A DNA stretch of 64,000 nucleotides from Mucidula mucida (lineage: Eukaryota; Basidiomycota; Agaricomycetes; Agaricales; Physalacriaceae): NCBI GenBank assembly GCA_015501055.1, contig JADNYV010000084.1:1-64000 (forward strand). Reading direction: 5' to 3'. Both the position numbers and the translations under genes were made by a program. The notes beneath the pieces are model-generated. The model was not told the origin of the DNA and ran no database searches. It saw only the letters and a program-made list of their open reading frames with translations. Numbering within the stretch: position 1 is the stretch's first letter; each line of letters starts with the position of its first letter. Below are positions 21,179 to 33,475 of the stretch, piece by piece.

Positions 21179-24100
21179 ATGCCCTTATCACCCTTAGCGT
21201 CCGATGAACCGAGTATCCTCTCTCGGCGACGTCCCTCGACGACGGCGGACCTCCCAGCCAAGATCAAATATCCAGGCGATAGGCGGCCGTCGTCGAGCTA
21301 TACCAATGAAGTCGTCGAAGTAGATGATCCCGGAGGATTCCACAGGAATCTGCTGCTCGATATGAAGCAGATGGTTGGCGGCGCTGTTGGCAACGTGCGT
21401 ACTCTTCGTTGAAAAGGATAAGATACCAATAGATGTTCCAGATGAGCATAAGCCCATATTCTCGCGACATCGTCCTCGCCGCGTGTGTATATCCATTAGT
21501 CTGGAAAACGCGCTGGCTCATATGCCTGTAGACGCCGTGGACTCTTCATAATAGATCTCGAGGCCAACTTGGAGGTTCCCAGATTTCTGCCTCAAGGTGG
21601 TACGTGGGACGTGGCCGATGTACAGTGGAACCCGCACACGTCTCGAGCAGAATACATCGTGTCCACCTCTTGCGAAAAACTGTACGTTCACTAGCCTACG
21701 TCTCTCCTCTCATCTAACCCAATTTCTCAGGCTAATATGGAATCTAATGGCGTCAGGCAATTCCAACATCGAACACATTCTATCTGCACACTATCGGGCC
21801 ATTACCGATATCAACTGGCATACCAAAGAGCCCAACATTGTTTCGAGCACCGGTATCGACTCTTGGGTATGGACGTGGGATCTCAGAGAGCCTAGGAAAG
21901 CGATATTCGGACTCTGCGCGTTCGCAGCGCCTGGAACACAGGTCAAGTGGAACAGACAAGACCCGAACATTCTTGCCTCGGCGCATGCTAACGAAGTGCT
22001 CCTATGGGATCGACGAAAGGGCTCTTTACCAATCTCCAAAATTGATGCGCATACATCCAAAATTTATGGCATTGATTGGTCCCACCACGACTCGAGGGAA
22101 ATAGTAACCTGTTCTTTGGACAAAACTATCAAAGTCTGGGATATGCACGAAGCAGATCCAAAATCTGTCATTAACACGACGTATCCAGTTTGGAGAGCGA
22201 GGAATCTACCATTTGGAAGAGGAATATTAAGTTTAGCGCAGAGGGGCGAGACGATGCTGGAGATGTATGCGACCGAGGGTTCAAGGGAGCCTATCCATGA
22301 ATTTGAGGGCCACACCGATGTTGTGAAGGAGTTCGTCTGGAGAAGAGGTGGTCAAGGTTCGCTTTCTTTTCTTGTCTCGCGCACTTGTACTAATTTCAAC
22401 TCACAGACGGCAATGACTTCCAGCTCATCACTTGGTCGAAAGACCGTACTCTTCGATTCTGGGGTGTCGATTCTGATATTATCCAGGTAGCTGAATTTGG
22501 TGTTCTTGTCAGGGCAAACATTGACGTCTTTTGCAGCAAGTAGGTTCCACCCCAGTGAAACCGAGGAACTTTGACCCGGATCACACTATTTCTTTCCGTA
22601 CCCCTCCCCATACACCTAAAAGCTCTGTAGTCTTATCCGCGCCTGTCGGGCATAGATCTATTCTGGCCGAGGTCCGAGCTGGTGCACCACCTCGACAACA
22701 GCAGCCACCATTGCCCCAACCCATTGTGAGCAAAGCCAAAATGACTCGCGGATCCATGAGATCGACGGCGCGTGGTGGTGTAGATGGGTTGACTTGGTTA
22801 GCGAGCGTGAGAGTCGAAGATCGGAGAAGAGGGAGCTCAAGTAATCCTGGCAGTGAAGGTAACAGTGCCGATGCCAGTCGAATGAGCTCAAGGTCGAGAG
22901 GAAATGACGATGAGCGAAGAAGTGAAAGTCGAAGTCGAGGGGTTGTCAGTGCTGGGATCGACGATCCGAAGGAGAGCCTACAAGACGAGTACGTTTTTTA
23001 TTTTTCTGTGACAACCTACCTCACTTCGTCCAGAATTACGCGCGTCGTTACAACCTTGGCGCAGAACAAAGTTAGGCTTGAAAGGGTATGATCAAGTCTC
23101 TCCCACGCCCTGATACCGACTGACATTGTGTGTAGCACGAACTGACTGCAAAAAAGCGGTTCTGTACTATTGGTCTACATGGACCGTGGGGTCAATCGTC
23201 GACGACAGTCTTCGTGTTCATGCGTATCACGTTCACTTTCCCAAAGGAGTATCCTCATCGTGGGCCGGATTCTACCCCTGTCGTCAGCTTGGAACCGAAT
23301 CCTCTTATTTCTATCAACGATCGTGCGCGCATTCTTCGAAAACTGAAGACTATCAGAGAATCCCGACGGCCTTGTTTAGAACCTTGTCTTCGATTTCTGC
23401 TTTTCAAGAACGAGGACGTCGACGAGAAACCCATCCATCTAGATTCGGGATCTAGCGATGAAGAGGATGAAGGCAAGAGGCGAGAACAAGAGCATACGGT
23501 AGCGTTGTTGAGGAACAACAAGAATTTGGCTGAGCCTAGGACGACGCAAGGTGTCTTTGGACCTAATGGTGCGCATATTTTCTTGCAACCAGACTACTCA
23601 AACTCATCAACAATGTATATGTATAGGCGAGCTTGTTTGCTTTTTCAACAGCCCTCCACGCTCGATGAAGAATATACCTCGGTTCATAGAATCGCCGACG
23701 ACACAGTCACCTACTCCTGAGGAGAAAGCTGAGAACATGTATCAATCGCCTGCGCTCGCTACTGAAGCTATTCGGCGGTTGGAGGCTGCTGCTGTGGATC
23801 ATCAGTCTGCGACCAGTGTGCTCCGTCGAATGGACGATCAGATTACGCGGTTCTTGACCAACTCTTTGACGTTCTCGCAGGCGCGTTTTCGTGATCGGTT
23901 TCGTGCCACCCCACAGCGCTATGTCACGCCGCAGAAGACGACGGTCTTGTTGATCAATACGACCACGGTGGCAGGCGGGGATCGGAAAGTTGCAAGGGGT
24001 TATGTGTTCACTGTTACTGGGGAAGGAGACGAGGGCGAAGATGGCGGTTTGGGTCTTCTGTGTGCGAGAAACGCTGCGGTTGCGCGTAAACACGGCAGAT

Positions 24101-25532
24101 ATGACCATGCGAGGATCTTCGTCTCGTTAGGTGCACTGCTGAGCTTCCGAGAATTTCCGCAGGATGGAGTTTCTTCCAAGAACGATGCGCTTTGGAATCT
24201 TGTCAAACAGATGTATGTGCTTTCCTGATCCTTATTGAAAGGATAGCTAACAAGTATTACTAGAATGAATGCTCTGGCTGAGGAGAAGGACGTTCAGATG
24301 CTCGCCATGGTAGCTATGACAGTTCTCCAAGTCATTCCGCCACTCGCGGGGCTCAAGCCTATGTCTCTCAAGAGTCCGCGGGGCACGCCTTTCCGACCAG
24401 GTTTCTCGGATGGCTACCAAGCTGACTATTTCAGTCTCACGAGAGGCGCCCAACGCATCCGGTCAGGTCGAGAGAGCCCAAAGTCGCCCATGTGGCCCCG
24501 GCTTTCTGTGCCGTCGTCCCCGACAAACCTACCCTCCGCTTCTGCGTCGTCGTCGTCTTCGCGCGCAGGCTCGTGGTCGAGTCTTTTCACGACGAACACG
24601 ATGCGGCAGTTTATGGCGGAGAAGTTGACTGGTGTCCAGGATTCTTTCAAGGACGGGCTTGCGACGCCTACTGTTGAGAAGACGCCGCCCTTGATGATGC
24701 GCTCGACGGCGATACCGATACCTGGTGGCGGATCGCGGGGAGAGCCAATGTCACCTCATCCGCATCAGCACAAGAAGAGTGGAGGGCATGAGTCGCTCAT
24801 TTCGAGATCTTGGAATGATGAGAAGAGGGGCGATAAGAGGCGGATGAGCACAGTGTCGTTTTCGCCTGCAAAGTCGACTGTGTCGAATGTGACGGCAACT
24901 TCGAACCGCGGTAGTGGTCCCAGGAAACGGATAGTGTTTGAGGAAGCTCCACGCGAAGCGTCGTTAGTGTTCTTCCTGCCATGGCCGTTCGTGTGTAATC
25001 TAACATGACGTGCAGGTTGTCAGTACCCTTCAACCGAAACGACGTGTTGACGTATGTGCGCTACGTTCACGCCTATGCTGAATTTCTGTTCCGCTGGGAG
25101 CTGCATCATAAGAGGCTCGAGTTGCTGAAGGTCGTGGATCCGCATGCAGAAGCAGACGTCGTTGCGCATCGAATCGGTTCGTCCATACCTCGACCTGCCT
25201 CAGGTCCGATTCTCATACTACTTCTTCTCATCTAGGTGTTTCGAGAATATGCGCTGAATGTCGGTCGATACTCTCCGCGGATGCTAAGGCGTGTCCGGCT
25301 TGCCACCATCCGTCGACGATGCCGAATTGCGCTGTATGTCGGTTGCCTGTTAGAGGTTCGTCTACTTGGCTGAGTATTATATTGTGTGTTGGGCTTCGCT
25401 TATACGCTTGGACCAGGTCTGTCGCAGAGTTGCACGCGGTGCTTGCATGTGATCCACATGTCGTGTCGGAAGGTGGTGGTTAAGGTTGAGACGTGTCCGT
25501 CTGGGTGTGGGTGTACGTGCAAGTGGAAATAG
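21179..25532 (+). CDS. WDR59/Mtc5 (Sea3)-type SEA/GATOR2 complex subunit
   Basis: Thirteen exons (21179-21394, 21442-21482, 21532-21681, 21731-22356, 22407-22486, 22537-22988, 23034-23085, 23136-23568, 23627-24212, 24264-24962, 25016-25176, 25236-25355, 25417-25532), phases all consistent, encode 1,243 aa. The domain order is that of WDR59/Mtc5. WD40 repeats lie at residues about 75-370 (NPHTSRAEYIVSTS, VKWNRQDPNILASAH, REIVTCSLDKTIKVWD, LITWSKDRTLRFWG). An RWD domain starts near residue 540 (MRITFTFPKEYPH). A long Ser-rich linker leads to a C-terminal RING/zinc-ribbon with many CxxC (ICAECRSILSADAKACPAC, CAVCRLPV, CGCTCKWK). In yeast and animals the protein sits in the vacuole/lysosome-associated complex that regulates TORC1 by amino acids. 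The start is the first Met of the frame after the divergent promoter. Confidence 0.93.
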
Positions 25533-25610
25533 AAAGGAGAATGTTGTGTGACTGGCGGCTTGAATGGGGTGATGATCACAAGGATGCGTGAATTGTGCCG
25601 GCGCCATCGA

Positions 25611-25618
25611 TATAAATA
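25611..25618 (+). promoter_or_regulatory. TATA-like box upstream of the small ORF at 25728
   Basis: TATAAATA about 110 nt upstream of the 25728 ATG. It is the only hint of transcription in this interval. Confidence 0.3.
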
Positions 25619-25727
25619 GTCGGTTAGCTTTCGACTGTCAGCATCCACCTACAGGTAGGAGGGGATCTCTCTTATGTCATCTTGTTCGTTGACGATATTT
25701 TAGCTCGGTATTCCTTTAGCATACGCG

Positions 25728-25964
25728 ATGGCGAGTCAAGACACTCGGGTGAAGCCACAGCCGCCTTTGTTATCCTCCGTCGAGTCTCCTTCCCCAGCGG
25801 CCCAAGCAATACAGAGTTGCGTTCGAGCGCAGCTTGCGCATGTGCGCGCGACGTTCCTGAGTTGCGCTCTGATACATCCAACGTGGTTCGTTCTCCGCCA
25901 GTGCTTGAAGATACGCAGAAGCGGGATGTTTGATGTCATCCATGTACGCTACCCTGCTTTGTAA
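25728..25964 (+). CDS. Doubtful small ORF, 78 aa
   Basis: Frame beginning MASQDTRVKPQPPLLSS with an upstream TATA-like box. A GT-AG intron (GTACGC at 25943 to TTTACAG near 25989) could alter the C-terminus. No domain, signal peptide or family resemblance is seen. The surrounding 0.75 kb up to the CRAL-TRIO gene holds nothing else. Confidence 0.25.
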   Translation: MASQDTRVKPQPPLLSSVESPSPAAQAIQSCVRAQLAHVRATFLSCALIHPTWFVLRQCLKIRRSGMFDVIHVRYPAL

Positions 25965-26308
25965 TTTGCTTATTTTTGACGATTTACAGGTGCAATTTGT
26001 AACATTCTAGATATCGACTCTCTACTCGATGTCACACCTTCACTTCACTCCCATAGTCGCTTGTAATAGAGTACTTGTGTAAGAACTTTGTCGAATCAAA
26101 TGTGCGCCACCATTGAACTCGTGATCATCGATCATCGACTTCACGGTCACGTTTATGAATGTCAAGTTTTTCCGATCTTGCTATACTCGCCAAAAATGGA
26201 CTAGAGCAGTTCTGTGATGAGTGGGATCATATATAGGTACAGTAGTCTTGTAATATTGATAGTAGACTTTTAGATGGATACAAGTACATTGGTGTGAGAT
26301 GAATGAAT

Positions 26309-27621
26309 CTAGGCTGTCAAGGCCACACTATGGGGCGTTAAATCATTGACCGCAACATTGGGTACCTTATTGGACGGCGGCAGGGGCGAAGACGCCGACG
26401 GCGGCGGTTCACTAGTATTGCTACTGGAAGCCGGAAGTCTATCGAAGCAATTAGTTCATTGCCATGGGCAGTACGTCGCGAGTGAAGCTCACATGGCATC
26501 TGGATGGCCAGCTACCCGTGTACCGTCTGGTGCGATACCACATGCTCTGAAACACAGTCATTACTATAAGCGGAAAACAAAAGGGAACCCAAAGTTGAAA
26601 CACACTCGACAATCTGATCCCAATAACTCGTCGGCTCAAACTCGTACGCGTGCTCGCCGCCAAAGTCCGCATCGAGATGGGACGCCGGGATGAGCTCCAG
26701 CAAGTCAGGGTTGAAGCGCATCTGCCAAGCATCAAGCATGAGAAAAAAAGGTGGCGGCGGCGCTCCACCGGCGTACCTTGTCGCGCGTGATGGGATCCAA
26801 GAAGGGGGAGATGCCCTTGTAGAAAAAGTTGAGCAGCATCGGGAGATTGACGACGAGCGCGCGGCCGAGGGTCTCGACGTAGTGCTGCTGCAGGATGTGG
26901 AGCACCTTGCGCGCGATGGATATTGAGGGATTGGTGCGGAGGGTGGTGGATTTGTAGTCGACAATGATCACGAGGGACTCTTGCCCTGGTGGCATAAGGT
27001 CTTTGGCGCGTTCTCTGTTATTGTTATTGTTATTGTCGAGACAACAGAAGGTGAGGGGAGAGAGAGGCTTACAAGCACCAGACGAGGTGGCGAAGCTGTC
27101 GCGGACTTGTTTCGGTGTTCTCCCGCCCTGGGCGCATGTATATTATCGGACGGCCATCTTTATCAAAGCCATTGATGATGCTTCACACGTCAAACATTAG
27201 GAATGTGATTTTTGAAGAGAATACTATACATTTTGCCCGTTTCGCTTTCGATTCTGACGTCCTCGGGGACTATCAAGTCGGGTTTGAACTCGCGGCGCCA
27301 TTCAAGGGTGGCTTTGATGCGCTTCTGGGCATCGGGGAAATTCCACTTGGCCGAGCGCATATAGCGAGGCATGGTGTCGGGCTTGTTGAGCCACCTACGC
27401 TCCCAAGGATGGTAGGGATCACTCTCTGGGAGCAACAGCGTGTCTGCATACTGCCCTCACGGTTAGATCAACTATCCGGGTAAAGACTACGGCATCTAGC
27501 GTACCTCTTTCAGCGCCACAATGTGGGCCTTTTGTTCGTCAGAGTAGTTGTGAATGGGGCCGACCTTTACAGAGTTGTCGGGGACGGTGAGTACCTTGTT
27601 TGTCGTCGCAGTGGCGGCCAT
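26309..27621 (-). CDS. CRAL-TRIO (Sec14-like) lipid-transfer protein
   Basis: Seven minus-strand exons (27621-27505, 27450-27230, 27180-27073, 27014-26777, 26721-26604, 26544-26493, 26438-26309), phases consistent, give 327 aa. The N-terminal CRAL-TRIO-N helical part (PDTMPRYMRSAKWNFPDAQKRI) precedes a CRAL-TRIO lipid-binding fold (GFDKDGRPIIYMRPGRENT, LVIIVDYKSTT, ALVVNLPMLLNFFYKGISPFLDPITRDK). Such proteins move phosphatidylinositol or other lipids between membranes; the sequence resembles the Pdr16/Csr1 subgroup. The exon 5/6 junction needs the acceptor AGAG|CATG to give SCGIAPDGTRVAGHPDA. The intron ending at 27015 carries a TTATTG microsatellite. The C-terminal tail is Ser/Pro-rich. Confidence 0.92.
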
Positions 27622-28156
27622 GGTGGTTGGGAAGAAAATGAAATGGGCATGCTGGAAAGCGGCCGATGGGTACAAGAATATCATTACGTGAAATTATTCA
27701 CTCTTGATGCGTCACCGGCAGATGCGATCGGTCCGTTAAAACCGAGCCCGAGAGATGACTGTTCCTCGGTGTGATATCTTGAGAGCAGGATTCGAGGCGA
27801 GTTTACTGCGAAAAGAGAGCATTTCGAGCTAGAATATGCAGTTAGAACGACTATAACGTCTTCTGGTGTGCGGGTTATAGTGGAGGAGCCGAGTTCCATC
27901 TCGGTAACTGGTTAGAGTACTAACGGGGCCTACGTGATGAATGCATTGAATCTCCTGCCTGTGGTCGCCGCCGCCGCTGCAACAGCGTCCCGCCAAATTG
28001 AGGATCACTAAATGTCGGTTTGTCCCGAGGAAACAATGGTGTCTCGGAGAGGCTTAGTAAATCCCACGTGACCGCATATGTGCTCACCAATCTAATCGTG
28101 ATCCGGAGACAAAAAAACGCAATCCGTGTAACCCACCTCAACCTCATACCACCACC

Positions 28157-28796
28157 ATGGCTCCCGAACCCATCAACAGTCTCGCTGATTTCCAGAAGAT
28201 CGTGAGTTGCTCGAGACGTGGTACAAACCTCCGCTAATTGTCTATATTCTGCAGATTAACGGCGATAAGCCTGCCGTCATCGACTTTTGGGCAACATGGT
28301 GTGGCCCGTGCAGAATGATCTCTCCCATCTTCAAGAAGTTTGCCGAACAAGAACCATACTCAGGTGTCGGATTCTACACCGTCGACGTTGATGAGCAGCC
28401 CGACATCTCGCAAGAGGTCCAGGTCACTGCTGTAAGTAACCCAATGCATGGCGAAAAGCGATATTTCTGACAAAGAATTGCTTAGATGCCTACTTTCCTC
28501 GCGTTCAAGGGCGGAAACAAGATCGGGCAATCTATGGGTGCCATTCCTGCCAATCTGCAGGTGTGTAGCGCTATTACGGGTGCTGATTTCGATATCTGAA
28601 ACCGCGTATTTTAGGCTCTTGTGAAGACTGCTGCAGAGGCTGTCACTCCTGAGGCTGCTGCCACTCCTGCTCCCGGAGCGCCTCCCGCTGAAGCGGCAAC
28701 CGATGTACCCGCCGCCCAAGGTGCGTTACTTCGTTTAGCAAGTCACTCTCATATACTTAACTAGGATCTCTAGCTGTTGAAGAGCCCAAGGCATGA
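28157..28796 (+). CDS. Thioredoxin with Ala/Pro-rich C-terminal tail
   Basis: Five exons (28157-28201, 28255-28431, 28486-28560, 28615-28720, 28765-28796), in phase, encode 144 aa. The canonical active site is WCGPC (Cys31, Cys34), with the cis-Pro in MPTFLAFKGG. The Trx fold ends near residue 105. About 40 further residues of low complexity (TPEAAATPAPGAPPAEAA) follow, which plain thioredoxins of about 105 aa lack. No targeting signal is seen, so cytosolic protein-disulfide reduction is expected. It is divergent from the CRAL-TRIO gene (535 bp between starts); a CACGTG E-box-like palindrome lies near 28066. Confidence 0.93.
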
Positions 28797-29311
28797 TTAG
28801 AAGTCTCAAACTGTACACTTATCGCTATTCATATGTAATCCGAATTTTGTTGCCACATACGTCTCCTTGCGGTCCATCGATTTGGTCGGACAGTGGTCAC
28901 TACTGCACTCTAGTTCGGATGCATGTCAACAAGGAAAAGAAAGTTCCTGCACTTGCGGCGTTGATCACAAAATTCGGTGCATGAGTTTAATGCATGATAT
29001 CTATCATTCTTTCCGTTGCTTCCGCTGGAAGTTGAAGATTAAGATAAGATGAGCATTCTGGTTAAGAATAAGGTCAAATTCAAGATCTTCAGTCTTCACG
29101 TATCCTTCTTGGCGCGGTATTACCTCAAGCAAAACGCTGGTGTCACTGATGTGCAGCGCGCCTCTACAAAATAGAATGCCGGCCGGCACATCAACTGGTT
29201 CTGTCGCTTACCACCACCATCTGCTCGTTCCTCTTTGTACGTGACTGCAACCGTATTCTTGGCGACGACTAAAGCAGATTCAGTCCAACCTTTCCCGGAT
29301 ACCCTCGCAAA
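28797..29311. other. Intergenic, nothing supported
   Basis: Between the thioredoxin stop and the RBM25-type gene. It holds only short frames; the 5' UTR of the downstream gene lies at the right end. Confidence 0.4.
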
Positions 29312-31385
29312 ATGCAACCCTTTCCAAACCGAATGGGACTTGGTCTGTCTCCCCCTCTGCCGTCGTTTGGCCAAGGACCCTCAATGTCTGCTCTCGCACA
29401 GCAGCAGGCCCAGCGAAATATGCACTTTGTCCCGCCTCAGGCCCAGAAGTTCACCACTCTCTTCATCGGCTCCATATCAGGTGGCATCCAAGATTCCTTT
29501 CTTAACCAGCTCCTCGATGTGTGTAACGTTCCGTACATTATACCGACTTTTTCTGACAAAATGTTGCATAGGCCTGCGGTCCAATAAAATCTTTCAAGCG
29601 ATTGATTACACCGGCCAACAAGCCCCAAGGTTTGGCTTTGCGGAATTTGAGGAACCGGACGCTGCGTTGCGCGCCATAGAATTGTTGAATGGTGTCGAGC
29701 TTCCGGCATTGGAGGACGGATGTGCCAATAAAAAGCTACTGGTGCGTCTTATAATCCTTTTCGTCCCTAGTGCTCGCCCACGTCGACTCGCATCTAGGTC
29801 AAAGCAGACGAAAAGACCCGCGCATTCCTCGATGCATATCAATCACAGCGGATGTTGACAAACGTGCGTTCTATCCATTCTTCCTTCGCATTATATTTAT
29901 GTTCCCGTAGCTCGACGAAGCAAAGCAAAAAGACTCCAAATCCAGAATCGCAGCTCTCGTCGACCAAATCAACAAAACCTCTGAAGACGCAGCCAACCAG
30001 GGCCTCATTGACCGCGAAAAATATGTTATTCCTCCTCATCTCCACGACCTGCAAGAAGCCGACCTCCCAGAGACGCAGCGCGGGCTTGTCATTTCCGAAA
30101 TAGCGCAATTCCGTGAAAGGGCGGCCAAAAGGGAACGCGAAAAACTGCGAGAGGCCATGCCGCCGGTGACCCCCAGTGGACCAAAGATGCGTGAGTGGGG
30201 CAAGCCACAGCAACAACAGAGTCAGCCCTCTCCCCAGGCCTTTGGCAAAGGAGTACAAGGATATAGCAAACCTGTTGGCTTTGTCAAGGCGGGTGGTGGC
30301 GATACCGACAGGTCAACTCCCAGAAGAACGGACGAGGAAATGGAGCGCGAGCGGAAGGAGGCGCGGAAACGGGACGAAGAAGTGTCATTCAGAGACGTCC
30401 GTTTCATTGATCCTTTTCTTTCCATTTTCTGACATTTGTACAGCGGGAACGACGTTATGAGCCTCGGGAACGATCTCGTATCAATGCTCTAGAACGAGCC
30501 ATATATCGAGTGCAGGCCAATAAAGAAGCAGAGGAGCGCGACCGAATAGAGATGCGCGCCCGCCTCGACGTCTGGGATGACGATGAAAGTGACGAGGTTT
30601 TCTACGTCGACCGCGCCCGGTGGCGCCAGCTTCGCGCGCGTCGTCTGGAAGCTGAGGAAGCTGCAGACGCAAAGTCGCGGCGGTTCGAGGAGCAGGAAGC
30701 AGAGAATTTGCGCCGCGAGTCTGAAGACTTTTTGGCACGCCAGATGGACGAGATGCAGGCTCTTGCGGAGGAGCAGCGCAAGGCGGGCATGCTGCTTGAT
30801 GACGGAGCACCGCTCAAACTGACGGTGACTATGGCGAAAGAGAAGGAGGAGATCAAGGAGAAGATGGAAAAGGCGACAGTGTTTGCGCAGGACGAGGAGG
30901 ACGAGGATGCGGTCAAGAAACGCAAGGTACCGCTGGTGAAACTTGACTTCAGCGTGGCGGAGAGCGGGGAGCAGGCGCGCGCGAGGCTGGAAAAGATCCG
31001 GCAAAGTGTGCCGACGGACAAGGAGACGTTATTCAAGTCCAAGGTTCGGTGGGACGGGTTGTCGGATGTGATGATTGACAGGAAGTTGGAGCCACTGGTG
31101 AAGCGATTGATGATCAAATACCTCGGTGAGATGGAAGAGGAAGATCTGATCATGTTTGTTTTGGAGCATCTCAAGGATCATAAAGGTCCGCAGAAGCTTG
31201 TCGAAGGGCTTGAACCGGTATGTGCGCTGTTTTTATTACAATCATCATACTGACTTCGAGTGCAGGTACTCGAGGAGGAAGCCATTGAGCTTGTAGTGAG
31301 CGTGTGGCGGCAAGTCATTTTTGAGAGCATGGCGTATGGGGAAGGGCTGCATAGCGAGAAGGTGTTTGTCGATTCTGCGGTTTAG
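29312..31385 (+). CDS. RBM25/Snu71-type splicing factor (RRM + PWI), with a single-base frame break
   Basis: U1-snRNP-associated splicing factor of RBM25 type. Exons are 29312-29518, 29572-29741, 29798-29863, 29911-30396, 30444-31217 and 31266-31385, about 607 aa. An RRM lies at residues about 47-130 (FTTLFIGSI is RNP2). After that comes an Arg/Glu-rich coiled region (KREREKLREAMPP, ERERKEARKRDEE), then a PWI domain at the C-terminus (about residues 515-600; LVKRLMIKYLGEMEEEDLIMFVLEHL). Exon 2 is 170 nt and must be 171 for the phases to close. The break lies just before RNP1, where AAGCCCCAAGGTTTGGC needs one extra T to read KPQGFGFAEF. An essential gene broken there is unlikely, so a sequencing or assembly error is the simplest reading. 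Confidence 0.88.
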
Positions 31386-32014
31386 GTGCGTAGCCATCCG
31401 AGTATATTTGAGGAGTACAAGGTCTTGCTATCGCGCCGAGGCGAGGTCGAAGAGGGCGGACTAGGTGTGGTTATGTCGCCGTGAGTTTCATCATTTGAAT
31501 GCTGTTAATAATGATTATTTCGTTTCTTTGCCTTGATGCTATCTCTTGTTTGATTGATGCGAGTTTGATCGATGCTTGGCTTTGGCTACGATGTCGTATG
31601 CTGAAGCAATGAAATCTACATTTACAACGGGCGCATTTGCCAACTCACTGTCATGTTGACGCGAGGTCTCGATTACAAGACAGAGAATGTGCTGCACATT
31701 GCGTTTGATGGGGCCGTAGAGACGTAGTATACGGTACAGATAAGAATTGCTTCATGGCAAGGCGACTGAAAAGCGACTCTCACCGTCACGCAGCCTACAC
31801 GAACGACTCCGACTGGGAACGAAGCAACTCGCTCTCTTCAAGGGCAACACCCACACCCATAACCACGCAAGTGCATCGTCCCACCTCCTCAACCACTCTT
31901 GTCTCCTCCACCACCGGCGTATGGAGGATGCAGACCGAACACTGCAAAGTCAGGCACCACTAAACTCCCACGCTTCTCAACGTGTTCTTCAACCTCCTCT
32001 TTCGTCCCTTCATC
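31386..32014. other. Intergenic, nothing supported
   Basis: The 3' UTR of the splicing factor and the promoter of the HNH gene. A frame at 31747-32028 is His/Ser-rich and shows no family resemblance. Confidence 0.35.
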
Positions 32015-33253
32015 ATGTCTGGCGGTGACTTCCGTCCAGTACATTTCGAATCAACATGTACTATCCTCACATGCACGTCTGAGGAATTCCAAGACATGTA
32101 CAATGATGCGAATCTTGACGACGACGTGTTGCTAAACATAATCCGGACGTACCACGATGAACTAGTCGCTGCCAATCTGGATAAACTGCTGCAAGGCATG
32201 CTTCTTCACGCCCCGACTCGCGCCGGGCGGCGCTATGTGGCTGTTGCGCTGCATATTGCGCATCGCAAAGGCGCGGATGCCGTCGTTGGCGTGGCTCGGG
32301 CGTGGATGGATCATCTATTCCTCATGAGTCAGTTTTTTTACACTCTATGCCCAGTTTATAAGTAATGAATCCTGAGCAAGAAGGTTTTTTGTTATAGTGC
32401 TCTCCATCTCCCGAGCTTCCTACAAAGTTGAGACGCCCACCTTTGACGAGCGTGATAGTTCAGAGCTGAGAGCCACGGTCCGTATTCATATGACAGCAAA
32501 CTGATTTCTTATGCATCATCCAGCTAGGTGTCCGTGAGGGCTACCGATGCGCCATCACGCGCTCTTTCGATAGACAGCGAGTTTTGGAGCTTATGGCGGA
32601 GGGTAGAGAGGATGAGATCCCTGAAGCACCGCAGAGTGTCATGGCTGCGGTGCACATCATGCCGTTGTTGCTCAACAGTTTCATAGATAGATCCACGACG
32701 GTATGTTGTTACCTAGTACAGTTTTTTTGCTTCCTCAGCTCAAGTCGGTTTTGTTTTCAACAGGAAAGAGCCCGCACATGGGACATGCTTCGCTCATGGA
32801 CAGGTCTCGACATGACCGCGTCTGATATCCACACGCCCGCCAACACTATCCTGATGACGCTCGCCGAACACCTTGCATTCGCAAGGTTCCAGTTGTACTT
32901 TGACAAAGAAGCTGTAGGTGAAAACGTTCTTTGTTTTTATCCCGAGCGCTCATCATAATATGTTATAGTTTCCCAATGAACCGAACAAATACAGAGTGCG
33001 GCCTATTATGCGTGGCTTGTATATGAGCTCTGGGAAAAGGGAAGCAGATGTGGAATTCAACACAATGTCCGAGGTGGACCCTCCGAATCCGGATTTCTTG
33101 AGGATACATGCCGCCTTTGCAAAGGTGCTGCATCTCAGCGGGGCCGCAGACCGGTTTGAGTGGGATGATGATGATGAACGAGAACTTGACCCCCACCGGA
33201 CCTTTGATTTTGCTCAGGATCTTAGCCGTCGTCTAGTCATCTCTGCAATGTAG
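32015..33253 (+). CDS. HNH-endonuclease-domain protein of the Agaricomycete type
   Basis: Five exons (32015-32327, 32398-32477, 32524-32700, 32764-32913, 32969-33253), all in phase, give 334 aa. The central section is an HNH_2-like module: GYRCAITRSFD (Cys strand), AAVHIMPLLL (first His), then PANTILMTLAEHLAFARFQLYFD (Asn and last His). The N-terminal half (DDDVLLNIIRTYHDEL) and the Asp-rich C-terminus flank it. Agaricomycete genomes hold many such single HNH proteins of unknown role. Here the usual G after CAIT is replaced by R, so activity is uncertain. The start is the second Met of the frame (MSGGDF). Confidence 0.7.
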
Positions 33254-33475
33254 ACGAGTTTCCCTTTTGCGATGAGTTGACATTGGAGTGGACAATACTA
33301 AAGGCATATGGATGTACTAGTAGGATAGGACATCAGAAGTAGCCTACCAAGTCCTTCCGTCGCAACTCAGAACTGCGGGGAGGGGGGTCCTAGATAACGC
33401 ACATGATGATGCACGTCAATGAAGCTGTTGAGATGAAAGATTATAATAGCTCCTCAAGTTTCATGTTAAGAAGCG

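Noticed and set aside
30489..31174. Long minus-strand frames (171 and 190 codons)
   Set aside because: Antisense of the Arg/Glu-rich exon of the RBM25-type gene; composition artefact.
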